Assembly (NCBI RefSeq): GCF_000247815.1
Contig: NC_021671.1
Coordinates: 23,082,340 to 23,146,339, forward strand
Reading direction: 5' to 3'
Length of the DNA stretch: 64,000 nt
Origin: Ficedula albicollis
Taxonomy: Eukaryota; Chordata; Aves; Passeriformes; Muscicapidae
This document shows, piece after piece, positions 38,481 through 51,399 of this stretch. The first letter of the stretch is position 1; the number at the start of each line of letters is the position of its first letter. The position numbers and the translations under genes were made by a program. A model generated the notes under the pieces. The model was given only the letters and a program-made list of their open reading frames with translations. It had not been told where the DNA came from and made no database searches.

Positions 38481-39375
38481 CATGTTTGTATAAAGCTAAA
38501 AAGAAAATAAATATTCTCTTTGCTTTCCATCAATTTGAGTTAGATTTCAGGAGTTTAATCTTGTTAATTTTCACTTCATGATCAATAATGTCATTTGATT
38601 ATAAAATGTGATAGCTTAAAAGGAATAATGTAGAAAACAGCATTGTGATAGCATGTAAACAATTAGAATTAGATAATTTTAGTGTACCATTATTTGGTTT
38701 CCTGAACTCTTGGTGTACATGTTTGTATTAGTCAATTAGAATTAAAATGTGACAATTAGCCCAAGGGTTTTGTTGTTCAGTGTAAGTCTTATTTTTAGTT
38801 TGTTAGTTGATCCCATGTGTTAGCCACCATTATATCTGCTGAATCTAGAGAGGAAAACACTGCATCTAGAGTCTAATGGAGGGATAAAAGGTCATTTTTC
38901 AAAAAAATAAAATAATATATATGCTTTCCTGCAATTTTGAGAACAAAAGAGCCAATCTCTCTCTTTTAAATGTGTCTGTGGTCTCAGAAGAAATAGGTCC
39001 TTTCTGTTGGTTTAATTTGTTTTCTTTTTTTTTCTCAAAGTTGATAACTTCATTGACATTTGTGATTAATTGGGTTTTAAAGATGCTGACATTTAAAGTT
39101 GATCCTCCTTCTTTGCAAGTCCTGTAATGAAACTCTGCTTACAATTCTTTTCACTTATTTTTTGGTGAAGTAGTCACTGGTGCTTAACTGTTGTAGTTAG
39201 TATATATTAAGTATATATTAAGCTTCTGTGTTGATCTAAAACTTCTTATTTAAAGAGATAGCATAAAGATACCTCTGACTACCTGAAAACAAGGGTTCAT
39301 TTTGAAATAAATCATAGCAGTGTGGGATATTTATTGCTATTTTTTTATAACCACTTGATGAATTTATGTGTTTCT

Positions 39376-39425
39376 GCATAAGATATTTATTGCCTGTGTG
39401 CATAAGGTATTTATTGCCTGTGTGC
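39376..39425. repeat. Short adjacent duplication, 24-bp unit
   Basis: gcataagatatttattgcc at 39376 and gcataaggtatttattgcc at 39400, each followed by tgtgt. Confidence 0.88.
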
Positions 39426-42385
39426 CATATTTGGAGTGTATTCTTATGCTGGAAAAACAGAGATCCTTAATTCTTTGATCTTTCTTATGTATGACTAAGC
39501 TTTCAGTAGGAGAAGTGGAGGGTAGTCCCAAGAAGTCTAGCAGAGGGGTCCTTCTGGGATTAGTGGGTAGCCACAAGTAAGTTAGAAGTTGGGGACATCA
39601 TGGGAATTTTCAGTGTACTTCTTCATAGCCATTGAGTTTTGAATTGGTTGGTTTTGATTGTCATTTCATTGAAAAATCTTTGTAGCTATAGAAGATATAA
39701 TGACACGGTATTTGCCAGGGAAAGTTTCTTACAAGTCTTTAAAGCAATTCCTCAGTTCCCCTTCTGTTGATGTTTTCTTTGAAAAAATAACAAAGATACT
39801 AAGGAAGATATTATCTTCTTAATGAAGAATTATATGTTGAATTAGTACAATAGTTGTGTCAGTAATTTGATGTGGTGGCAAAGTGTCTAGAGCTAAACTG
39901 GTGGTAATTTATGCAAACAAAAGTGGATTTTCCTGATCTATAGCTTTTACAAAGAGGAAAGCAAATCTGGAATTAAAATATTTTTCAGCTGCTACTGTTT
40001 TGAGCTTGTCAAGTTATGCTAGCTATTCTTCCAAATGCAGTTTAATTTTTTTTCTGGGCAGCTGATTTGCCACTTGCAATTTTTTTTTTTTTCTATCTTG
40101 CTCTATTTACATGTATGCAAATAATATTTTTTTAAATGGCATGTTCTCTGAGTAATGTAAATATTTTTCTCTCTGGAGATATTAGGGACAATTGTATTTT
40201 AGTTCCCTTTTTGTGAGGGAAGCCAAAAAGAGAAATCAAACACACACGCATATACATTTACACACTGAAATAATGATGTGCTTGAGGAATATAAGAGAGA
40301 ACCCTGAAGAAATAATCTTTCTGCAACAGTGCTTTTCTGTGGCTGGCTACCTCCAACAGAAACATAGAATAAACATACCCAGTGAGAGATGAACTGAAGC
40401 TGTGATGCAGTGGGACTGAAGAAAATTATCTATTTGAAAAGAGCACAACTTTAGAGAAAACTAACCATATCAGAGCAAGGGTGTAGGAGGTAGGAAGAGT
40501 CTTCTGCATGTGTAATCTTTTGACTACTTTAAGTTACCACACTTATGTATGCTAGCCTTGCTAAACATTGGAGTTTATTAAATTCCTTAGAATTAATGCA
40601 TTTTATTTTAGGGAAGAGACACTTATACTACTGCTTTACATTAAGGAATCTTAGTGCTTCCATTAATTTAATATAGACTTATTTCACATGATTCAGAATG
40701 AGGATATAAACCATCTGGAATAAAAAGCTCGCTTGTATTTAACATCATATTTCAGTGAGCGGACATAGTAGCATCATTTGGGAAAAAGTGCACTTTCTTA
40801 ATATAACCACTTAAAGGAGCATAGGAAGGCTTTTAAATGGCTGATGTATTAACCTTAGAGGAGCAGTAGTGCTTGCTATGTCTGTCCATCTCAAAATCTA
40901 ATGTTAGAGAAATACATGTATTTAAAGGCCATCTTCAAATACAAGCACAGAGCTGGAAATGTCCGTTATTAATTGTTTGATTAGATTCTGGAGAAAAAAA
41001 GAGAAATCTGCAGAGAGTCATACCTACAAGTCCTATTTACAGATAGGTAGTTGCTGCACCTGTTCACATATCTACACACTTTATTATAAGTAGTACTTAG
41101 AACTTCTCAAAGGTGGGCATATGACTATATTGAGGGAAATAGCCTGGTTGTTTATAGAATTGAATGGCTGGATCACAAGGGAAATACAAATCAGAGGTGC
41201 TGAGGTGGCAAAGGAGGAGTAGGAATGGTTTAAGGGAGTGGAGACTAGACATAATGCTGACAATCAGGAGGAAGGGAATAAGATTATTTTCATATAAGCA
41301 GACACGAAAAAATAGGATAAGAATTAATTTATTTGGAAGATGAAAACAGAATTGTGCTCAAGTTGTTTGAAAGAGCCAAAAGTCAACTGGAGTCTACTTG
41401 AACCTAAACTACCTGAAACTAATATCCTGTATCTAGTAAAGCTGGGATTAATGCCAAAAAGCACAGCTGAAATTAATTTATAGGTATGGAGGATTTTCTC
41501 TTGTGAATTGATAAAGACCAGATATCCACACTTGATCTTCATTAGATGATGGTAATTATTTTGTCTGGAAAGGTGTCCAGCATTCAGAATGCTTCAGCAA
41601 AGGAGCATTAAAACCCCTTCAGAGAAAACTTAAAACCTGCACCAAATTACAGAGTATGTTTCCCTCTTAGACAGACTGGTTTTGTTTTCACTATTCACTG
41701 CATTAACCTTCCCTAGAAGACAGGATCAGATTGAAGTTTCTACCCATTAGGCTTGAGGTGTTCATTACTCAGGGTTCACAGCATTGATAGATAAAGCTCT
41801 GGTATTAACAACCGTGACTGACAGCTGCTCTCCTCTGCCCAGTGTTACTTGCTTTAGTAATTGCAAAAGGGAGAAACAGCTCTTACAGGCTGGTTTGAGC
41901 CAACTGAATACTTACTTCAGAAATTAAAACTTTGCAATCCAGTGAGAAGACTATACTTCCTTGTTTGTTTTTTTTTTTTTCCAGGAGTATAACTGTATGT
42001 GAAAAAAAAATGTTCTACAAAACTCTTAGAGTTTCAACTAATAAACTTATATGATGTAGGGGCATTGCTTAATGAGTTTATAGTGGGTCTCATTATGTTG
42101 TGATGTTAATCACATTTTGGGCATATTTTGAGAAATCATTGTTTGATAACAGAAAAGGTATGTATATAACTTACAGAACATTCCATGATTCTTGAGTGTA
42201 GAAGGAACATTTCAATATAGTTAGAATTTTCTTTTGCAATGACTGTTTGAGATAGGTTTATTACGTTCAGTAAGACAGCATTGTTGAAGTATTGCTAAAT
42301 GCTATGTGATTGGGTATAAACGTTAGTACATATACCAACTTACATCATATACATAAAAACTACAATGTATATATTTGTCTTGCAG

Positions 42386-42615
42386 GGGTCAGTAAGCTGG
42401 TCCATCATTTACACAAACACAAGATACCCATAGCTGTTGCCAGCAGCTCGAGTGAAGCGTCATATCAGATAAAAATAACCAGACACAAGGACTTATTTGG
42501 TCTTTTTCATCATGCTGTGTTGGGAGATGACCCTGAATTGAAGCGAGGCAAGCCACATCCTGATCCATTTTTACTTTGTGCAAAGAGATTTAACCCTCCT
42601 GCACCACCAGAAAAG
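42386..42615 (+). CDS. PUDP: PUDP exon 3 (pseudouridine-5'-phosphatase)
   Basis: The exon completes a Gly codon (phase 1) and then encodes 76 codons, ending at a complete Lys codon followed by gtaaga (phase 0). The sequence [20 protein letters not shown] contains the region of HAD motif II (the serine cluster). [16 protein letters not shown] contains HAD motif III, whose Lys follows the GKPxPD pattern of phosphoglycolate-phosphatase-like HAD enzymes. GDDPE precedes it, as in vertebrate PUDP. It corresponds to about residues 94-170 of the human protein. The acceptor is ttgtcttgcag. Unspliced, the frame runs on for 30 codons into the intron. Motif IV (an acidic E-D-x-x-x-G type loop) must come from the next exon. 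Confidence 0.95.
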
Positions 42616-43134
42616 GTAAGAGGGGGAGGGCACAAATTAAATTTAGGAATTTTCTGTTTGGGCTATCTTTGGAATTTTTTTTTTAATGTGATAGACTTAG
42701 ATTAACATAAGCATTATAAAAATCAGTAACCCCCATTTTCAAAGACGTTTGTACTTTCAAAGAGAGAATTTCCCCCCACTACATCAGAAGTTTATTATGC
42801 AGAATGCTCTGATTTGCTACATGGTAGCATGCGATAATGGGAAATGATAATGATTTTCTGCTGTGTACATAAATCTGCAAGCTTAACTTCACTATTCAGA
42901 GTTTGGAAACAGTTATTTAAACATAAGTCAGTTTACTTTTCATACATTCATGGCTGATTTACCTCTTAAGTGTTAAAACATTAAATACAGTTCTTTGTGA
43001 AGAGAGCATATATTTTTCTGAAGCTATTTCTCTCTTTCCACTAGCAGTCTAAATCTCTGAGATCATAGTTCTTGTTTCAGATTTTGAAATATCAGTTTGA
43101 GCAATCTTTCTCAAACAATAGATCTGTTTAGTTT

Positions 43135-43823
<689 letters not shown>

Positions 43824-43994
43824 ATATATATATATATATATATATATAACTTTACAAACTATTCTGAAATAAAAATCTGTAGGGAGAATATTTCACATAA
43901 ACTGAGACTTAAAATAATGTCTTCATTTTATTTTAGATTAAGTTACCTTTATCCTTAGAATATTTTTCTCACTCCTTCTCTGGCCAAGCGGAAT

Positions 43995-44059
43995 GTTAAG
44001 TTCAGAAGTTTTGGAGGTAGTTTCAATGTAAGTTCAGAAGTTTTGGAGCTGGTTTCATT
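43995..44059. repeat. Short adjacent duplication, 32-bp offset
   Basis: aagttcagaagttttggag occurs at 43998 and 44030, each followed by a ggtttca- or agtttca-like string. Confidence 0.85.
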
Positions 44060-44144
44060 ACTGCAGAAAAATGCATTACATGCTAATTTTAAGGAAAAAA
44101 AATGTAGATTAGACTGTGATTACTGTTCTCTCAGTAGAATTATT

Positions 44145-44495
<351 letters not shown>

Positions 44496-46435
44496 GACTA
44501 CACAAATACATATGGAATGATTAGCTAAGATTCCTCACCTTTCATACTTCAAGTTCTCACCCAGAGTCTAAATGGTACTTCCATTGCCTGGGAATACAAT
44601 GTGAATTAAGTTTGATGTAGTGGGGTTTACTCTTGAACAGAGTTAACCAAACTGGGTTTGTGTTTTGGTTTGGTTTGATTTTTTTTCTTGATGTTCTGTA
44701 TATGTGAATCTACTTCATTTTTAAGCTTGCATGTTCACCAAGTGTACGTAACCAAGGAAATTCAATATCAGCTGTGTTAATGGCAAATTAAACTATAATT
44801 TCATGGCAGGAGCAGGAGAGCTTTCCTAAAACTCTTAGTTTATGTGGTTCTATTTCAGAAAACCCATAAGGGCGTAATACTTAAAAAGAACAAAAATATT
44901 AAATAAACAGCCCAAAAGGAAGCAACAAAACCAGCAAACCAGTAACACTGTGTAGATACTTGTATCCTTTAGTTGTGTTAGCATTGAAAAAATATGTCAC
45001 AAAATAGTAGCATCTGTATTATACTTAATATTTTTAAATCATAAAGGTATGTTAGACAATCAAAGTCACAGATTTTTAACAGTAGTTTTGTATTTTTAAT
45101 TTTGTTAACGTTTCTTTGAAGAAGGGCACCGATGTTTGAATCTATATTTTTCCATTCTAAGACATTTACAGCATCAAATTCCCTTAGTATAGATAACTCA
45201 GCTGAACTTTTTTTTTTTTAATTTCATCTACAAAAGTCACAAATGTTGAAGTCTGGGAAATTCACATATGCACAGAATTCCCAGGAGGAAGGAAATGAAA
45301 ACAGTACATGTGAAACTATCCAAAACATTTGTGATCAGTTGCAGTGTAATGGTGTCATCTGCAGTGTTTTGTCCCAAGCAGTGAGCTAATAGAGCTACAG
45401 GTTTGGATTTCATGCCAGCAATGATCAACATGCAAGGTTGCAGCCAAGTATCAGAGGGTAATGTCTACATAAGCAAATAATTGGACTCAAGCAAAACAGG
45501 TTGTTAGAGCATCATAGGTAGTGCTTAGGCCCATACATCTATGCTATATATTATTTTAATGTTTTTAATTGGATTGGATTTACTGTGATCCCAGGCCGAG
45601 ATAAAGTTCTTTGGAGCTTTATGTATTCTTAAACATTGGAGGTTGCTTGATGAGTGCCTGCAGAGAACTTTCACCAGAGCTGCCTGCTAGTGCAACTTAG
45701 TGCATACCAAAACTACCCAGTGAAACAAGGAGAGAAAGGGAGAAAGTGAGAACTTTTAAGTTTACTTCAAAACTTTGTTGCTGCTGTTAGCAAAAAATAC
45801 AATGTAGGCATAGAATTTAGCTATAATGTCGTATCAGCCAGTGGCTATTGCTGTGCAGGCATACTTCTGCATGTAGATCAGTATTGAAGTGACTTATAAA
45901 TGGATGTGATATCTACTTTACTGTTATCCAAGGATGTCATAAATATCCATCTTGAAATTTCTTAGATGTTGACCTTTTGATTTTCAGTCTTTGGTTAACT
46001 AGGAACTTAATAAACATAATGATAGCATGATAGCAGAGGAATTTCAAAAAAGATACAGCCTGCAGATTCAGCCTAGGTCTCCTATCTTGTGCTGCATGAA
46101 GCATCATGAGAACTTCCAACACTAGTAACAATGCAAAGTTATATAAGTAAATCAGTCAGGTAATCAAAATATGAACTGGAAATTAAATACTAGAAATTTT
46201 ATATTTTCATAATTAAAAGAAAAAATATTCCAAATCCTGCTCTCAAATGCACAGATGCAACTTCTTTGAAAACCGTTTGGAGCTGTACTTGTCTAGAAAC
46301 AATGTGCATGAATGTTACAGAAATTTCAGGCCACAGTGTTCAAAACACTGTGTTCTTTTTCATCCGTTTTATTTAGATGATTGAAAAACAGTTTTCATAG
46401 TATTATTTCTGTTTGGACTCTGGTCAAACTGGACA

Positions 46436-47362
46436 TTAATGTATCCAGGGACCCTAATGGGATGCACTCTCAGGTGCTGAGAGATCTGGAAGATGTCCTT
46501 GAAAGACCACTTTCCATAATCTTTGATCTATTGTGGCCATTGGGAGAAGTGTCAAAGGCTGGAGACAGCAAGTGTCTCTCCTGTGTTGAAGCCAGGCAAG
46601 AAAAGAAGGATGACTCAGGGAATTGCAGGTTTCTCAGCCTCATCTTGATCCCTAGAAAAATATGATGGAACAACTTATCCTGAAAATCATTTCCAGGCAC
46701 GGTAAGGACCAGCAAGCCATCAGGAGTAGTCAAGTAGTAGCTACACCAAGGGAAAGTCATGCTTGACAAACCTGATTAACTTCTTTGATGGAGTGACTGT
46801 CCTGCTGGACATGGTGAGAGCAGAGGCTGTTGTCTACCTGAGCTACAATAGTGCCTGTGACACTCTCACACATATGTTGTGGATAAACAGACAGTGAGGT
46901 GGTTTGAAAACTGAGTGGCCAGGCCCAGAGGGTTGTGATCAATGACACAAGTCTAGTTGGGTGCCAGTGATTAGTGTGCTCCAGGAGTGAATAATGAGTA
47001 TATTTAGCCCTGTTTAACATCTTCTTTAGTGGTGTGGATGAATTAAGAGAATGCTCAATAGGATCTTCCTAATGCATATGAATACCTGAAGAGAAACTGT
47101 AATGAAGGAGGCAGACTTTTTTCAGCGGTGCCCTGTGACAGAACCTGAGGCAATGGACAGAGACATACTCAGGAGGCTGTCTGAGCACAAGGAAATACGT
47201 TTTTTTTTTACTGAGAGGATGGCCAAACACTTGCAAAGGTTGCCCAGGAGATTGTAGAGACACTCAAAATTTGTCTGGACACAGTCCTGTGCAACAGAGG
47301 AGGTTGGACAAGATGAGCTCTGGAGGTCCCTTCCAATCTCATCCTGTGATTCAGTGATTAAC
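46436..47362 (+). mobile_element. CR1 LINE copy with part of ORF2 and a 3' end, decayed
   Basis: The + strand starts with the CR1 reverse-transcriptase-region string tatccagggaccctaatggg atgcac. It continues through typical CR1 ORF2 and 3' UTR strings (catgcttgacaaacctgatt; aatacctgaagagaaactgt; agatgagctctggaggtccc) and ends ttccaatctcatcctgtgat plus a tail. The reading frame is broken by stops and indels, and a stretch appears deleted around 46985-47080, so it is inactive. Encoded fragments seen as open frames here are relics. Confidence 0.88.
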
Positions 47363-50300
47363 TTCACAGATTTGATTTGTGGAAAAAAAAAAAAGGAAAA
47401 AAAATACTTTTGCTGAACAATATTTTTCTGTTCCACTGTAATTTATAGAGCTCACATTACTTAAAATCATGCTTTGGAATTAGAAATGCTAAAATATTAA
47501 TTTTTGAGTTTATAGTAACCTGGCCATTTGTATGTATTTTTTTATAATTTATACATATATATTTATATATCAACTAAAACTTTTCAATACTATCTTGAAG
47601 AAGTTTTGTTTCATAATAATAAAAACGGTATGCAAATAAATTTATTTTAAATATTACTCTGCATCAGAGGGTTTCTGACATCTGCATGATAACATATTTC
47701 CAATATACTCCTGTCATCAAAACCTTGCAGATTAATTAACTTCCTGCTTAAGGGCGTTGAAGGCTAAGGCATTTCTTTCCAGTATTTTGGTTGATTTGCC
47801 TATAGCTTTTCTGTAGAATAAAGGACCTTAGTAGTAGCTTAAAAGCAAATAAATCCATTCATATGCACTTTTTAAACAGAGGGATAGATTGTAGCAATAC
47901 AAATGGTCATAACTCTCTTATGAATAATCAATCTGTTCTATTTAAAAAGTTCCGAGTGATGTAAATCATTGCCTTAATTTAAAACACTATTTCTTTGCAG
48001 TTTCTTCCATTTCTAATTAATTAATTGATCCCATAGTTACAAATAATCTCTGTACCAAATCTAGAGAGAGCTCATTAAAATTTTTTCACACTGATTAAAT
48101 GGCATTAGGATTTATGAGTCTCAGTGGGCATTTTGTCATAGAACAGAGAAGTTCAAAGAGAAATTTTCTGCAACTTTTTTGTTCTAGAAGATACAAGGAA
48201 CTAACAGTAGATTCAGAACATTAGGACATTCAAATATTTTGTAATTTTATTCTATATCATGCAACTAAAACAGGATAAAGAAGGTTGATTTAGCACTTAG
48301 TGTGACTCACAATGTTATTGTGAGCTTTTGTAAAAAAGGATGCTGAAACCATTTTTTTTTGTATTATTCCCTTCATTTTTAAACTTTTTCTACTTTTTTT
48401 TACCCCCACTCAACTCCTCCATTCTTCATGTATGCATGTAGTGTATATATTTTACTCACTATGGTTTTCAGATAAGCAGTTATTTAATTAGTGATGTTGC
48501 TGTTATTCCTTATGTATACCTGGAGGTTGAATGTATTAGGAGTATTTAAAGTACAGAAATTACAGACAGGAACAGCCATTCTAGGTGGTGCACTGAGCTG
48601 TAAATTGGAATCCCTGCTGTTCAAATCAAATGTTTTAGTCACCATAAATCTGCCCCTTTTCAATTTTATTGGCTTATACTCTTCCCTGAATGTTTCCGAT
48701 TCACATTTTTTTAATTTTAGAAATAAAGGTATTAAATGTTAGAACACAGACATTTTTCAGCTTAGTTCAAGTATACATCAATGGCTGTTTCTTCAAGCTT
48801 GGCTGTAGTATTTCTTTGCATAGATTACTGATTTTTTTTCTCATCTGAAACAGCTTTCTAAATAGCTATTGATGGTATAAACCATTCTGATTTACCCAAG
48901 CCCTGCTGTCTTATATCCTTGGACTCACAGTTCTCACCAACTCTTTTAGTATATTGTGAGATACTTGTTTTTTCCAGTGGATATAACCTGTGGTGGTAAT
49001 GGTCGGAGTATAAAGTGTTAGGCTGCCTTCAGGAAGAGAGATGACAAAGAGTTTGTAGATGATTAATGTTGTTCTCAGACAGTGTGGTCTGACAGAGGTG
49101 CATACAGCACATGCCAGTGGCTGCTTGTTATGAAGAGGGGTCAATGTTGCTCCACAGCTCTTTCTGGCTGAAGGTCCATTTTGAGGTAGAAAGCAGAATT
49201 TGGTCTTTCTTCTCAGAAGCAACAGGACATTCTTGTCTGTACTGATGTATTACAGTTCATTAATTAATTAGGCATTTGTTGGGTTAGAGTCAATAAAGAA
49301 CTTTTTGCTTTGCCTGTTTTGTTGATGCCAGCTCCAGTGTAGCCATGTGGTTACTAGACTGAATGAAGGTCTGGGATGTTTGAGTATTTCTGCGGTGTGT
49401 TTTCTTGTTGTCCCTCATCTGCAGGGTTGTGCTCTGTCAGTGTTCCTGTTAGCCTTACATCCTGTGCTACACAGTGACCAGCTTCCAAACGCAGCAAAGA
49501 TTCTCCCATGGCAGAAGTGTGTCGTGGTGGGAATGGTACCCCTGGGAGATGGTAGGACAGCAACTGATTCAGTGCCATGAGAGGTTGAAACCTCTGCTCC
49601 TGATTGCTCACACCTTGCTCAAGTGTTTTGCAGCAAAAGCAGAGTTCACTCCCTTAACAAATTTGGATTACATATTGTACATAGAGTGTTTAAAAGGCAA
49701 ACGAGCTATGTCCCAGCATTTGCGTATACCCAGATTAGTTTAGTTGTATCATGTAAAACATGCCCTGAAGTGTTGAAAGTGAATAGCAAGTGAAATCTGA
49801 AAGGGTGTTATCTATGGCTAGGGTGTGTCTTAGCTTGTCTGCCCTCTAACCAAGATGAGGTGCCAAGTCCAAGGAACCTCCCTTTTTCTGATTTTCTAGC
49901 TTTTTGGGGAAATGGATTTTTTTGCTTTTATGCATGCATCCATAATTGCCCAATCTTAACAGCTTGTGTCTTTTTATCAGGATCTAAAAATATCTAGCAG
50001 TTAGTCTTTTGTAAAGCATAATTGGAAAAGTAGTTCTAGCACATTTCTACACTGCCAAGAAAAATTTTCCATAGAGAGCATAACAGCAATCTGGAACTTC
50101 AGCTTTCTTTGTAAAGCAGATCAGAAGAGAGTTTTATTCTTGTCTTGTCCACTGTGTGGACTACTTCCTGAAAAAATGGAGGAAATGGAGGAAAGCATCT
50201 TTTTCCACACTTTTGAACCTGAGAAATTCAGTCTCCCAACCTTTGGGCTTCCTTGGGAATTGTCCTAGTTACCACATGATAAATCAGTCCTTAGCTCAGA

Positions 50301-50894
50301 AAGGTTCTTTGGCTAGAACTTTTTCCTGAGTTTCTGAAGCCTTTACTTTTGTTGTTCTACAATGTGACTGAAGGCATTTTTAGATGGCAAGTTGTTTTTT
50401 GATTATTTAGTATATGTTACTGGACTAGTTCTTGAGTTCCTGCTATTATGAGGCACTGCAAAATAATAAACAGCATAACCTTTTTTATGGGTTCTCCCTG
50501 CTGGAGAAGCTATTGATATCAGACAAACACTGGAGAAATTTAAAGGAATAAATTATTAATAAATCATACTTGTAGACTGTGTACTGAGCAATTTAAAGTA
50601 ATTAGGTATTGAACAATATAGTTTTATATATATTTTTAGAAGCTTTACAGCTTGGGATGCAAAGATACTGCACTCCAGTGGAACGTACTTTTATTGTGAT
50701 AACCCAGTGAATAGCCTTTTGGCTGAATCCTGCGCCTTCCTCAGCTGCTACAGAGTCTAAGCATGTAGCCCTTACTTGTGTCTCCCAGTCTGAATGATGA
50801 AGTCTGTTGTTAGGAAGCTTGCCTTCCAGCTGTAGAGAAAAGAACATGAGGTATTTAACTATGTCTCACAATCTAGGACTTCTGAAGATCTATT

Positions 50895-51399
50895 TGTCAC
50901 AGCCCATGGGTAGATAGTGTGATGTTGGTTATAGGTTCTTGTCAGGTGGAACAAAGGCACTGGACCACACGTCAGGAAATTCTTATGTTTTATTATACAG
51001 TCTTAACTGTGGCAACCAGCTCAGTGTTAACATTCAAAAGGCATTGGCTAACACGCCCTTAAATTCTTACAGTACATTTTCCACAAAGAGTATCAGCTAA
51101 CAAGCCCTTAGTTACAGTACACTTCACAACTCTAAAAAACCTCTTCAGAAGGTGCTGGCCCACAAACAAGCCACCACACCACTACATAAAGGTAATGAGT
51201 TGGGATGGGGGAACAGAGCACAAGTCTTGAAGGGGAGCAGGAAGTTGGCCCGGGATAACACCACCACACCTCCGTGGGACCCTCTCCTCTGATCACTTTT
51301 CCTGTAGCAACACTCTGAATTTTTGAGACAAAACACGCTTAGGTCTGTCCTCTGCACTACTATACACAGGCATGATTTCCCTAAATTCATAACAGGCCA
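50895..51399 (-). mobile_element. Solo LTR, 505 bp, with 5-bp target duplication
   Basis: The element is bounded by TG (50895) and CA-type ends (ggcca at 51395-51399; minus-strand 5' end TGGCC). It is flanked on both sides by ctatt (50890-50894 and 51400-51404), a perfect 5-bp target-site duplication. On the minus strand an AATAAA (50989-50994) lies about 95 bases before the 3' end, as expected for R-U5. No internal retroviral sequence is present. A family name cannot be given. Confidence 0.68.

Larger units (their letters stand above)
29914..42385 (+). other. PUDP: PUDP intron 2
   Basis: This 12.5-kb intron starts gtatgt and ends tcttgcag; both junctions are phase 1. It contains two LTRs, CR1 fragments, a GAATA microsatellite and several short adjacent duplications, listed separately. 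Outside these (for example 32060-33050, 34940-35180, 36730-37600 and 39430-42380) the sequence is AT-rich, with no exon or repeat I can name. Confidence 0.9.

Noticed and set aside
46381..47436. Several short frames on both strands that might be a gene
   Set aside because: They lie in a decayed CR1 copy and are interrupted by stops and indels.
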